The notes beneath the pieces were generated by a model that searched no databases, was not told where the DNA came from, and saw nothing but the letters and a program-made list of their open reading frames with translations. A program made the translations under genes and the position numbers. DNA of 64,000 nt, taken from contig NC_065884.2 of assembly GCF_932274485.2 (NCBI RefSeq), positions 28,229,540 to 28,293,539 on the forward strand. The letters are read 5' to 3'. Of the stretch, positions 12,968 to 24,850 are shown piece by piece; position 1 is the stretch's first letter, and every line of letters starts with the position of its first letter. The stretch is from Patella vulgata (taxonomy: Eukaryota > Mollusca > Gastropoda > Patellidae).

Positions 12968-13096
12968 AATATTAAGGCCACCTGCAGATTTCGTCATGGT
13001 AGTAAAAGGGTTAGGGTACGAGATTGTGGGTTAGAGTTAGCGCTAGCCCCGATACATCACGTGACCTTGGCGAAATCTGCAGGTGGCCTTAATATT
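12968..13096. mobile_element. 129-bp MITE with long perfect terminal inverted repeats
   Basis: The left terminus AATATTAAGGCCACCTGCAG is the exact inverse of the right terminus CTGCAGGTGGCCTTAATATT. The element has no coding capacity. A related right end occurs near 46685-46715. Confidence 0.8.
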
Positions 13097-13711
13097 TATT
13101 ATTTGACACTTATTCGTACATTAGTGTTATGTAGGCCTACCCTCCTTAAAAATATTTATATTAGAATATAAATACATTTATTTAATGCATAAATAAGTAA
13201 TTATTTTCCATGTAAATTTTATGCGACTTTTTTTATCATATCAACAATATGACCAGCTCTTTCCTATATACCGGAAAACACCGGTGAACACCGGTGTGAT
13301 AGTTTGAGTTGACTCCTGGTGTGTGTTTTCTCCTGGGCACTTGCGCATGTCCGAAACTGATGTTTGCCTTAACAACGAAACTATATCTACTTCCTGCAGT
13401 GTGAGTTGGTTCCTGACCACTGGTCAGTACAGGAAAAAATATATTATGTACTTGATTAGAGTTTTGTCATTAATAAAATACTTGTTGACGTGATTAGCTG
13501 TTGTTTTAGTGATCAGTAGTTACACGATCAACGGATCTAAGTTGATTGGCTTGAAATTGATACTTCGTTCGTGATTTGTTGCCGTTGTTTTTTTTTTAGT
13601 GATTAGTCGTTCTACACACGTACGATCAGTGGAAACCATACAAATTGATGATTGGCTTGAAATTATCAATTAATTCACCTCCAAAGGAAGATTAAGGCCT
13701 TTGATATTTGA

Positions 13712-13816
13712 CCTCTACGCGCAAGCGAATTATGTAAATAAAATTAAACCATATGTTAGTCCCGAAATGACCTAGTTTGTGTCGAGTGGACGTTAAACCC
13801 CATTTCTCTCTCTCTC
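13712..13816 (+). repeat. SINE family 1, 3' fragment
   Basis: Only the 3' part is present: CTACGCGCAAGCGAATTA through GTGGACGTTAAACCCCATTT and a (CT)n run. There is no tRNA-like head. It lies just upstream of the Penelope-like element. Confidence 0.85.
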
Positions 13817-14049
13817 CTTTGATATTTCGTGGCTTCATTTAACACAAATATAAAAGTATGGAATTTCTTATTCCGAGATTGTCTACGATTTCACCTTAGG
13901 TGGAAGTGGACGTAAAACTCCAGAAACGAACGACGAACTTATTCCGATTTCTTTAACATAAATATAGATTTATTACACCATCCCATACGTACATTCAAAC
14001 ATGCATGTAGACAGCCCAAATACAAGAGAGAATGTTCGCATTGTGGACG

Positions 14050-15598
14050 GGTATATATACTAAATAATAATAACTGAATTATTGGGATTAAACCACACTA
14101 CACACGGTGTGACCAATAAACACCAAGTATACCTCCAGTCTTCCGGAACTGCGATGGGAAAACGATTTGCCCCGAGTTATGCAAACCTCTTCATGGCGGA
14201 GTGGGAAAGGGAAGTTCTGCCGCTCTGTCCATTAAAACCAGATTTCTATGGACGCTTTCTAGATGACGTTTTCGTAGTCTTGTCGTACACACTAGACGAA
14301 TTTTGGACGTTTTTCAACATTCTGAACAATCATCATCCATCTGTCAAATTAACCTCAAATTTTAATGTAATTCATAACAGCATAGATTTTCTTGACACCA
14401 CCGTCTTTAAAGGTAGCAACACCAAAATCACAGGCCAATTGGAAACTAAAGTATTTTTCAAAGAAACCGACACACATCAATTATTGTTCAAAAGCTCCTT
14501 TCACCCAAAACATACATTCTCTGGCATCATAAAATCTCAGATTCTCCGTTTTCATAGGATATGTACTCAGAAGACCGACTTTGAGTCAGCATGTACATTG
14601 GTATTTAGCAAACTAAGGGAAAGGGGATACTCCAAACGCTATCTACGACGTATAAAAAACAACACTCTCGCTGAGCTTGCCGCCAAAGAAACAAATAATA
14701 TACAATCAGCAGTTAAAACCAAAATTTGTGGCCATCCAAGATGTCAAACATGCAAAATCTTAAACATATCCGACCATTTCCAAAACAAAACATCTGGCAC
14801 AAAATTCCCAATATTAGACCAACTTTCATGCAGTAGTTCAAACATAATTTATCTAATTTCATGCAGAAAATGTGACAAGCAATACGTAGGGGAGACTCAA
14901 AATGCACTTAGGGAAACAATTAACGGTCACCGATCAGACATAGTCACCAAAAAAGACAAACCGGTCTCAATTCATTTCAACCAACCAAATCATGGCATAT
15001 CTGATCTCATTGTATAGAAAAGGCCAAGAGCGACTTTGAAACTACAGAAGAAATTAAAACGTTTAGGCTAACAAGAGAAAAATTCTGGATTGACAAATTG
15101 AAAACAACAGCTCCCCTAGGTTTGAACATTCATACGGCTAGCGCAATAGCCCCTTTAGTAGTTCCATTTAGCGCAACAGCAGCAAGTGCATCCAAAACCA
15201 TCAGAAAACACTATACTGATCTCCAAGAAAATCACCCGAAAATATTCACACAGAAACTTATAATTGCATATTCTAAAAATAAAAATCTGAACGACATCCT
15301 AGTGCACAGTAAATTAGATTAAATAAGACCAGTCTCCCCCCCCCCCCCCCAACCCAAAACAAACCATATATATAGCCCCTTCAGTAGTTCCATTTAGCGC
15401 AACAGCAGCAAGTGCATCCAAATTCATCAGAAAACACTATACTGATCTCCAAGAAAATCACCCGAAAATATTCACACAGAAACTTATAATTGCATATTCT
15501 AAAAATAAAAATCTGAACGACATCCTAGTGCACAGTAAATTAGATTAAATAAGACCAGTCTCCCCCCCCCCCCCCAACCCAAAACAAACCATATATCA
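14050..15598 (+). mobile_element. Penelope-like element, 3' part (reverse transcriptase plus GIY-YIG nuclease)
   Basis: The translated region shows reverse-transcriptase blocks (SGTAMGKRFAPSYANLFMAE; FLDDVFVV with the catalytic Asp pair), a Cys motif (CGHPRCQTCK) and a GIY-YIG-like nuclease (IIYLISCRKCDKQYVGET). This order is that of Penelope-like retroelements, which use a GIY-YIG endonuclease and no capsid. The N-terminal portion is missing and coding is not continuous, so it is a fossil. The last ~225 bp, including the coding end and a poly-C tract, is repeated in tandem (from 15148 and from 15374). Confidence 0.88.
15148..15598 (+). repeat. 226-bp tandem duplication of the Penelope-like 3' end
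   Basis: The units begin AGCCCCTTTAGTAGTTCC (15148) and AGCCCCTTCAGTAGTTCC (15374), 226 bp apart. Each includes CTCCAAGAAAATCACCCG and ends after a 14-15-base C run and AACCCAAAACAAACCATAT. The copies are nearly identical. Confidence 0.85.
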
Positions 15599-15639
15599 AA
15601 TCCTATCCCCAACCGTTAGTAAATAAAATCAACTAGATA

Positions 15640-16200
15640 TAAGAATCCCTAGCCCTAACCCGGTGATGTGCAACAAACACGATTTTTTAAAAAATCAAAT
15701 CTGTAGTAGGAAACACACTAATGTGGCTCTCCCCCGAGAGCATCAAATTTATTCTTTTTCTTCTTCAGAAACAAAAATACCAGAATACCAGAAGTACCAT
15801 CCACGAAAGACCATCAGCGCCACCAACACCAAAAAACAGTGAAATCGCTTTTGTATATAAATCTAATGTATTGTATGTATTTTTAATAAAACTATATTAC
15901 GAACTAACTTTTCATCATTCTATGTCAGTGCTTATGTGGAGACTTAACCTCTCCCCCAAATTCTTAAACCTGACCCTAGCCCTAACCCACCGCTGGTCCC
16001 CTGGAAAACACCGGAAAAACCTAACCCTAGCCCTAACTCTAACCCGAACTCCCAGCAAACAGAGGACCAGGCTCTTTGTTACCTATTTAGGGTGTTTTCC
16101 GGTATTAAGTGTGTTTTCCGGTATTTAGTGGTTTTCCAGTTTTTTCCGGTATTCAGTATAACATGGTAGTTTTCCGGTTGTTTTCCGGTATATAGTATTG
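15640..16200 (+). repeat. Interstitial telomere-like CCCTAA tracts and GTTTTCCGGTATT array
   Basis: Short runs such as CCCTAGCCCTAACCC, CCTAACCCTAGCCCTAACTC and CTAACCCGAAC occur at ~15647, 15970 and 16018. An irregular array of GTTTTCCGGTATT follows (16085-16195). Its complement (GGAAAACACCGG) occurs near 16000 and upstream of the retroelement at ~13268. Confidence 0.65.
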
Positions 16201-16248
16201 CCGTTTTGAGATCAGACTGATTTACACTGGTGGTATTATCCCATTTAT

Positions 16249-16629
16249 TTATAATATTATCACCCAATAATACATTCTACAGTAGATATCGCTTGTGTGA
16301 TATATTTCATAATCTACTGCGATATCCCCATAGGAGATATCGCTTTACACGAATTTGATTGGTCAATTAAAAAGGAACTCCTTTTTTTATTTTCAAAGAA
16401 CGGTTCATTTCTTATTAAAAGTAACTTTTTGTTTTATTAAAAATGAACTATTGTTATTCAATTGACCTTGATGGAAACACTGGGTTAATATAAAGGACTT
16501 TGCAATGGTTGAATTGCTGTCAAAAAATGATGTATCACTACGCCGTAATGTTCAGTAAAAGTAAAATCTACAGCAAAGAATTATATTTGTCTATTTCTGC
16601 ATGTAAGAAGGGATTGGGTGATAAATAAA
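16249..16629. mobile_element. Possible MITE with palindromes
   Basis: Imperfect inverted ends: AATATTATCACCCAAT on the left, ATTGGGTGATAAATAAA on the right. Internal GATATCGC motifs repeat. Two further palindromes follow at once: CTTTTTTGATATCAAAAAAG (16644) and a long one around AAACTTTAAAAGTTT (16720). Confidence 0.4.
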
Positions 16630-17006
16630 ATCTCCTACTCGTCTTTTTTGATATCAAAAAAGACTGGTAGGAGATTCTCCATATAGTACCGGGTATAAAA
16701 AAGTAAATGAAACTTTTAAACTTTAAAAGTTTATTTACTTTTATACTATATGAATCGTATAGACACCGTATCTGTTACAGATATAATAAAACAATATTAT
16801 TACAAGTATTGGAAAACTTCCATGTAATGACGGAAATCTAGAGATACCGTATAAGGCCAGTGGATATAGGCTACTCTTACGTTATAGGTAGAAACTCTTA
16901 AATTTTAGAAATCGTCATTGATAGAAATTAGAAACTGTTATTATCCAATGCGATATCACCCAAGGTGGAACCGGACGAACAAATCCAGTAGGCCTACAAA
17001 ACATAG

Positions 17007-17320
17007 GTTGCCAGGCAACGGAACATAAGCTCACATCAGTTAAATCGGTTCTCGTAAATGGGTTCTCGTACATCTTTGTAGGTACGACGTAATTGGGGGC
17101 ATTTACAAGACAATTTCATCCAGATCATAATTTTCGTCGTTTGAGGGTTCACCAGATTCTACAAACTTAAACAAGGGCCTTAACTCTGGAAGTAATTTAC
17201 AGAAGTTGTTGAAAGTCGACAGTATTTTTCGTTTTACTAATTTAAATAATGCATATAAATTTCATACAGATCGGATGATAACTTTTGTCAACGTTCACGA
17301 GGTTCAACGAGCTAGAATAA
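17007..17320 (+). repeat. Tandem-core element, family 3, fragment
   Basis: It starts with the same GTTGCCAGGCAAC palindrome as 7060 and shares GCATTTACAAGACAATTTCA, TCGTTTGAGGGTTCAC and TTCATACAGATCGGATGA in the same order. Only about one and a half units remain. Confidence 0.75.
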
Positions 17321-17789
17321 GTTTTAGTATGTACGATGACATCTTTAAGTCACGTGGACAATTTTCAAACGTCATCGTAGACTCGATTGTCTACCTAGCG
17401 AAAATCAGTGAGTATTGCCACTGCTTGACGGGAAAATCAGCGAGTATTGCCACTGGTTGACGAATCTAGAGCAGTGAACTTCGATCACAATTATTTAATT
17501 CCAACCTTTTCTCACCTTGATATTATCATATCTACTGAAAGAGAATCCTTTTCAGACGAGTTATTTGTCCCTGAGTTAGAAATTAGAATCAGACCAGTTA
17601 TATGATAATCTCGCTTAAGAATTGATCCTTTAAGTAACTTGTATTCCATATAATTGTGTCATGTGTTACTCGCTTACGAACATGGACGTAACAGACTTTA
17701 CCCATATAGGCTATACTTAGTCATGGTTTGATGTTACATGTATTTTTGAAATATTTTTCACGTTACAGGCGCCTGTGGACCTGGATGTA

Positions 17790-18990
17790 AGATTAGTGTT
17801 CAGCCAAGAAATAACTTCGACCCTCACAAGAACATTTACCAGCGTTTAGGCATTACCTAATTGAAGTTGAAGAGTTAGTGCAGTCAAGGTATAACAAGAA
17901 ACAAGTTTGACAATAAGCCATCTTTTAATCATTACGTGGGGAAGCAGGTAAGGTTGTGATGAGGTTAGATCGCATGTGAATAAAAGCTGAACGGTGTTTT
18001 TGAATCTGTTGAGGAGACACAAGTTTGTTAGCTGAGTTTTAATCAACAGTGCAGACTTAAGATATTCCCCAGAAAGCTGTTGATCGAGGTGATGATTCAC
18101 ATGATGCCACTAACGACATGTTACGTAGAAGATTTTAGAATGGACTTACACCAAGTACTAAACAGCCAGCAAACCGTATTAAAGATTATGAGGAGTTGAC
18201 GGTGGAAGTTAGAAAGATCGAATCCCAAGTTTATTTATCATCATCTGAGACAAAAAGACCATCTGCATCTCATATTAAAGCTTCAGCAGAAAACAACGAA
18301 ATGAAGAATTTAATATCATCCTGAAGATTAATAGACCTGGTTAGAGAAAGAGTATGCAGGAACACGCGGAACCTACATTATGTTAGATCTCTTCAAAGGG
18401 GATACATCCCTACAAGTTGTCGTATTAGACTTAACAGGAATTTAAACTATAAGAAGCTTTTGTTAAAGGGCAGACAATAGGTTTGAGAACTAAGAACCCG
18501 TTAGCTTATTAGGTTGGTAATTTAGCCTAGGCGTTGCAGACAGTAGTTCTCAAGTGTCAATCACCTGTCAATTTATTTTGTAGAGATAACATTGAAAGTG
18601 TTTGTGAGTTGCCAGGGTTAGATACTTTGGTGAAGTTATAGGATGCCGGGGGAAATAAATCCACTTAGGTTGCCATACCATGGATTTTTAAAGTGATACC
18701 GGATACATCATACCATCAGCTCACACCGATTGTGCTTGGTACTAACTTTTTACAACATCTTTTGGATATAGTTATCGAGAAACATGGACTCAACTTCAAG
18801 CGGAAACTAAATCTACAGTTATAGCATGAGTCGTTACTGTCAAATCAAGTGTTCGCTATAAAGCCATGGCTCAACGTTCTACTCAGTCCAAGATACCAGA
18901 CACTGTTGAAATTTCACCGGTTCTTGTGAATTGTTTACATCCGAATTGCAAATTTATCAATACATCTAGTTTCAATTCAACCACATTCCA
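17790..18990 (+). mobile_element. Ty3-type LTR retrotransposon fossil (gag and protease region)
   Basis: Translated fragments resemble a Ty3/gypsy-type gag (for example NDMLRRRFWNGLTPST and IKDYEELTVEVRKIESQVY) followed by a protease-like region (VLGTNFLQ). It is heavily decayed, with many breaks, and no terminal repeats were recognised. It appears old. No function is expected. Confidence 0.6.
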
Positions 18991-20230
18991 TTTTGTATGA
19001 ATTACAACCGGTAACCACTGTCAACAATATCAACATGAGTACACGTTCTTCTGTTCAAGTTGGGAGTGGTTGAAGTATTTTGGATGAACTTCATCTTGGA
19101 TCAGCATTTACCGCCAGTCAGTTAAAGATCTCATCAGTGAGTGGTGGCACATTTTTTTTAACACAGTGATACGCATATTTTGTATTACTGTGATATGTAA
19201 ATTAGTTATTTATGTATATATTTCCATAGTTTCTAATAAAGGCTTAAAAACTAAACATCTTAGTTTTAATTGTGAATCTACATGCCGGTTACAAACGATA
19301 GGAATGTTTGTATAAACTCAAACATAACTGCTGACGAAATTTTTAATGCTGCAAACAACTAAACTTAAATAATCTCCTGCAGAAGATTCTGTTTTAATAT
19401 TTATAAAGACATAAAAGCCAAGATTAAACTAAACAGCGAAGAATCGCGTAGTTTCGAATGTACTATCGGAATTACGGCAGGGTGAAAATCTCACCTGTCT
19501 CTACTTTCAACTTTCTTGAACGATTTAACGGAATTTCTAAAAAAAAATAATATAAAGCCCGAAATGAACTGCATATCTATCCAAAACTTTCTGGCAGACG
19601 GGTAAAGTGAAAACAAAATTTATTACTGTATTTCATCTAGTTTGCAAAATAAAGTGCCCGAAATCTGACAAAACACTAATTTTACATTTCTTTTAATTGA
19701 ATACCACGAATTTGTACTGAATTGGGTATGGATTAAAACAATTTGTCTGGAGCCACTCTACTTTGTGCGTCATTTCTCGGGCATCGATTATTATTTGTGA
19801 ATGCAGCTGCAACAGTCTTATTGGATGGTTGGAATTCAGGTCATGCTATTCTCCAGTGCTTTAGATTCTTATAAAATTTCCCTGGCTTTAATACACAACA
19901 AATACGATAATAAATTGAAAGTAATAATGAAACGGAACAAAATCCAAATTCACACTGTAATATTTAAGAAAGAAGTCATATAAATTAGTCATGTTAATAT
20001 ATAGCCATTTTAAAATAGACTATTTGGCACAGTTCAGTGAAAATGGAATTAAATTTGAATTGTACTGCTGATTTGATATAAAATATTAATGAGGTTGGAC
20101 GGATTTATATATTTATTAAACGTGTTTAAGATTCATGAGAGTTTAATATTAGAGTTAACTATTTTAATATCGCCTTAATATGCTTCAATCAGTAATGGGT
20201 TGGATTCTTTCAAGCCAGGTTGGTTTAATC
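18991..20230. other. No recognisable gene
   Basis: AT-rich sequence after the Ty3-type fossil. The short open frame at 19801-19983 has no recognisable motif. I see no convincing repeat ends, exons or RNA genes here. Confidence 0.5.
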
Positions 20231-20238
20231 TATTACTA

Positions 20239-20580
20239 GCAGGATACCCGGCTTCGCTCTGGGGTCATAACTCCGAAACCCGAAGTGGTAGACTAACGCC
20301 ACCTGGCCTATGTTACTCCACGGTCCGAGCTACCCCTATACCCCAAATTTCAGACTCGGGGCAGACCTAGTGTAGCCGCCAACCCCGAACAGACCGGCTT
20401 CGCTCGGGGGTCATAACTCCGAAACCGGAAGTGGCAGACTAACGCCACCTGGCCTATGTTACTCCCCGGTCTGAGCTACCCCTATACCCCAAATTTCAGA
20501 CTCGGGGCAGACATAGTGTAGCCGCCAACCCCGAACAGACAGACAGACAGACAGACAAACGACAGTCACAAATATAGATA
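20239..20580 (+). repeat. Tandem-core element, family 4 (146-bp units) with GACA microsatellite
   Basis: The start CTAGCAGGATACCCGGCTTC leads into two nearly identical units beginning at 20250 and 20396, each containing GGTCATAACTCCGAAACC and GTGTAGCCGCCAACCCCGAA. A (GACA)n tract and ACAAATATAGATAA follow. A (CA/TA)n run and a ~13-base G run lie just downstream (20595-20657). Confidence 0.75.
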
Positions 20581-21149
20581 ATTGAGCAGCAATCTACACA
20601 CACACATATATATATATATATATCCGAGCTCGGCAAGGTAACCCGGGGGGGGGGGGGATGCAAGTTTTTATTGTTGGTGAATTGTTATGTTTTGTATTAC
20701 TCCTCATTGCTTAACTGTACACTAAATCAGAGGCATACAAACCAATAAAGTTTAATTAGTATAGGGACACATACTTTGCTTCTAATCTATTGCTGTACAA
20801 GACCCGTCTTGCCTTTTTACAAAGGTCAGCCATAGCACAGACCGACGCATTTTTGGATTTACTCAATTTTGCTCAATCGCGTCAGATAACGTTGTCATTG
20901 GGCTAACACAGCTTGTTCAAAATTAGAATCGCCACTATTATGTATAACAATTGTTGTGAAAATAAATCTGAGAGATTTTGATTTGACAGTTTTTACGTAT
21001 TTTGGAAACAGTCGGATCCTGGTTAAATGTGCTTTTCTTTTCATGTCAGTACAATCTCATCAGAGGTCAATACTCCGATAAAGACATCCATGCTTTTCAT
21101 GTGGACGTATTACCTGTCGTAATAGTGTAAAAGTTTGTAATACCAAGGT

Positions 21150-21154
21150 TGTGG

Positions 21155-21187
<33 letters not shown>

Positions 21188-21420
21188 TGACGTCCACTCG
21201 ACACAAACTAGGTCATTTTGGGACTAACACATGGTTCAAATCAATTTCAATAATTCCATTGCGCGTAGGGGTCTTTAGCAGTTGAAGGAAACCGGAAGAC
21301 CCGAAGAAAACCCTACTCCTTGGCACGAACAACCGGGGAATTGAAACCCCGCCAGTTGACTCAGTGACAGACCTTATGATACAGTGCGCATGTTTTAACC
21401 ATTCGGACATCTACCCGCCC
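21150..21420 (-). repeat. SINE family 1, near full length
   Basis: In reverse orientation: (GA)n plus a G run, the tail complement (TGACGTCCACTCGACACAAA), body, B-box complement and head complement (ACCATTCGGACATC). It forms a head-adjacent cluster with two more copies downstream. Confidence 0.85.
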
Positions 21421-21463
21421 ACCAAGGTTGTGGACCTTGTTTATGCCACAATATAAATCCGAT

Positions 21464-21631
21464 TAAAGAGAGAGAGAGAGAGAAATGGGGTTTAACGTCC
21501 ACTCGACACAAACTAGGTCATTTCGGGACTAACATATGGTTTAATTTTATTTCAATAATTCGCTTGCGCGTAGGGGTCTTTAGCAGTGGGAGGAAACCGG
21601 AGGACCCGGAGAAAACCCACGAGGCTGGACA
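21464..21631 (-). repeat. SINE family 1, 3' half
   Basis: It contains (GA)n, AAATGGGGTTTAACGTCC and the body up to CCACGAGGCTGGAC, then stops before the tRNA-like head. Confidence 0.85.
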
Positions 21632-21880
21632 AAATCCGATTAAGATCCAGCTTTAAATATGTGTGAATATCCCAACGATCTTGGATTAGTACGACTTTGG
21701 TGCGCATTTGGACCTTCCGTGCCGTAGTTATACCTTCCGTTTAGGGAAACGTTTGTGGGCCCACAGAAGCGACAATATTTGCCCAAATTAGATGAGATTT
21801 TTAATAAATATTAAGGATCAGAAGTTTTTTGATCAGTTAAGAGTTTTGTGTGCACCGGGCCATCCGTTCGTTGTCTCGAG

Positions 21881-22148
21881 GGGGGTTGGATGGCTCAATG
21901 GTTAGCGTGCGCGAGCTGTATCATAATGTCTGTCATTGAGTCGACTGGCGTGGTTTCGAATCCCCGGTTGTACGTGACAAGGAGTAGGGTCGCCTGTCCA
22001 ACCTTGTGGGTTTTCTCCGGGTCCTCCCACTGCTAAAGACCCCTATGCGCAAGCGAATTATTGAAATAAAATTAAAAACCATATGTTAGTCCCGAAATGA
22101 CCTAGTTTGTGTCGAGTGGACGTTAAACCCCATTTCTCTCTCTCTCTC
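21881..22148 (+). repeat. SINE family 1, full length with target-site duplication
   Basis: It has a head (GGTTGGATGGCTCAATGG), a B box (GGTTTCGAATCCCC), body, a GACGTTAAACCCCA tail and (CT)n. The direct repeat tcgttgtctcgag lies at 21868-21880 and 22149-22161. This marks a relatively young insertion. Confidence 0.92.
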
Positions 22149-22700
22149 TCGTTGTCTCGAGAAGTACTGGCCCCAAAACATCTATTAATATTGATAATAT
22201 TGCACACTAACCTAAGCAGACGAGCCCAGTTAACCATGTCCATGGCCCTGTTTGAATTAAATAATATATTTTAGTATTTAATGAATTAATATTATATGTA
22301 CATATTATATGTACAGATGCAATAACACAGATACCTGCTTGTGTAAAATTGTTTCCATGGACATTGATCATTGAAAAGTTTGACGACTGAATATATTCAA
22401 GTATAATATTTTACAGGGTGTGAAAAGAACATACAAAACACAAACAAATAGGTTATTTGGTAATTGTAAGAATCTTTTTATCAATGACAGTCGTCATGTC
22501 ACCTGATTTCCCCACGTGCGAGCAGTTCAACTAAACACATGACATAATTGTCACACATTTATTACCAATAACATTATAAATAGTTAAGGTGTGTTTATTT
22601 GTCAGTAGATCGGTCAAAAACTAGGTACAACTGGGATTAAAACCGTGTCAAGAACTAGCTACAAGATATAACTGGGGTTCAGCCGTCTCAAACACTTAGC

Positions 22701-24345
22701 ATGTTTAATAGTAATCCTATGTATACTCTTCAAAAAAAAAAAGAAACGCACAGCCCATTTTTCATCATTTTTTTTATTTGAACAGGATCGTTGTTTCCAT
22801 AAATCTTACTTCTTTTGATGTCATTATGTGTGGATAAAAGACATTCATTATTGGTTTTAAATGTAGGGTCACTAATTGTGACTGGCCTTACTTTTGCCGA
22901 AATTTGTTTTCGCTTGATTGCACCAAGACACACGAGTTTAACAACTTCGCAAGCTATTCGCATGAGACCCAAATCTATATGGAAGTATAACGTTGCCAAT
23001 ATTATTTCATTGTTCACGGTGCAAACTGCAAATGTCAATAGTTCAAAATATTTTAGTTTTAAAATTTGCAATTTCCATTGCTCAACAATACCAATGCCAC
23101 GGTGTTAAAATACAGAATACACTTTTCAATAATACAAAATACAGTAGAATAGTTATTTTGCACATTACACTTCTGCATTCTGCATAATAGACAAATGCAT
23201 AATAGAACCTTGCACAGTAGAACATATACCTTATATGGGTTCTACGACGAACGTCATTTGCATACGGAAAAAGTACTATGACGGAAATTAATGATTTACG
23301 CGATAAAGCCATAAGGTCACCTGGATACGAAATGAAGTTAGCACACATATTATTCCTAGCGCCAATAAAAACCTAGATATAATTATCACGAAAATAATTG
23401 TTACCTTTATATTAGAAAACGACATATTAATGCAAAGTATATGTGTAATAGACACCCTCCCCCCCCCCCCCCCATGAAAAAAAAATATACTATTACCGTA
23501 AACATACTAAAATATCGCACACGTCTAGGCTAACTGAACACGCGGAAAAGTGGTACGTCCACGCTGCATCAAAACGCACCGAAACCAGCTTTGGTGGCAA
23601 AATGTTTTTTTGTTTCATGGAATCAAGGGATGAATAAACTACTAGAATACAAATTTTCAGAAGCTTCCTAAGCTGGATTTCAGAGAAATATCACCGTAAA
23701 CATACTAAAACAATGGGGGGATCGGGTTAGAGTAGGCTCATCGCGATAACTCATAAAATAGCTCCAAGATCTTTATTTCACCAAATCAACAGATGGATAA
23801 GATATGAACAGGCCAATTTTCATTTATTTTCTATGTTGGCGTATCGAGTTATACCACCGCAAAGTTCCCAGCACCTGGATTCGAGGCGGGGTTCGCGGGT
23901 GCAATAAACAAGGGGTACGCCCACCCTGCACATAAAAGCACTCCAAACTGGCTTTGATGGCAACATGAATAAACTACGAGAATACAAATATCCAGAAGCC
24001 TTCTATGCTGGCTTTTGGAGATATATTACCGTAAACGTACTAAATATGTGGGGAATCGAGTTAGGTAGGCTCACTGCGCACACAATAACTTCTAAACTAG
24101 CTTTGGTGGCTCCAAGATCTTGGTGCAATCAAGCGAAAACAAATTTCGGCAAAAGTATGGCCAGTCACAATTAGTGACCCTACATTTAAAACCAATAATG
24201 AATGTCTTTTATCCACACATAATGACATCAAAAGAAGTAAGATTTATGGAAACAACGATCCTGTTCAAATAAAAAAAATGATGAAAAATGGGCTGTGCGT
24301 TTCTTTTTTTTTTTGAAGAGTATACATAGGATTACTATTAAACAT
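22701..24345. mobile_element. Large inverted-repeat element with Tc1-like termini
   Basis: The arms at 22701-22929 and ~24117-24345 are almost perfect inverse copies of ~229 bp around a ~1.2-kb spacer. Each contains TACTCTTCAAAAAAAA and AAACGCACAGCCCATTTTTC, resembling Tc1/mariner ends. The outermost ~20 bp (ATGTTTAATAGTAATCCTAT) are also inverted. The spacer has loose internal repeats of ACCGTAAACATACTAAA and AGCTTTGGTGGC. Open frames in the arms mirror each other and are not genes. Confidence 0.8.
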
Positions 24346-24504
24346 AATCATCATGGCAACCAATGTCATCGCTATGGTATCAGAAATGATGTCATCATGG
24401 ATGCTACGTGACTTCATTGGAGTTCGCTTGGAATTCCCCTTAGGAAATTTCCGTTACTTTATCGAGATTTTTCTTACCATTCTAGGGATTTCTCTAGGGT
24501 AAGA

Positions 24505-24850
24505 CACTAGCTCGCTAGCCTAGAGGTCAGGTGTTCGATCCCTGCATTGGCCGAGAAAGTTCATCCAGATTTTCCGGCGTGGTTCCCCTTGTCAGTGATG
24601 CAGGACGGAGGGCCTGACAAGGACAGCTGTTTAGTCGTTCGGATGGTTCGAAAAACCGAGGTCCCGTGTACACATTGGCGTGCACTAAAAGATCCCTTGG
24701 CAGTTGGAATTCGATATAAGAGTAGGCCGCAGCGCCGCTGCCCGGGCAAAATTTCCCTCATAGCACACTGTATGGCGTATGCCCGTCTTCATTAGCCCAG
24801 TTTAGGAGCAAAACAGTAGGACGTTAAACCCCATTTCATTTCATTTTCAT
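24505..24850 (+). repeat. tRNA-derived SINE, family 2, best copy
   Basis: It has an A-box-like CTCGCTAGCCTAGAGGTC and a B box (GTGTTCGATCCCTGC). The body has AAATTTCCCTCATAGCACAC and GCCCGTCTTCATTAGCCC. The end AGGACGTTAAACCCCATTTC matches the tail of family 1. The reference copy for this family here. Confidence 0.8.

Noticed and set aside
15721-16128. 135-codon frame downstream of the Penelope-like element
   Set aside because: Its end runs through telomere-like and GTTTTCCGG repeats, and there is no protein motif.
22730-23108. Overlapping 100-codon frames on both strands
   Set aside because: They sit in the arm of a large inverted repeat, are mirrored in the other arm and have no protein character.
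24500-24840. 82-codon frame MAEKVHPDFPAWFPLSVMQD
   Set aside because: This is the body of SINE family 2 read by chance; the same peptide recurs at every copy with its head.
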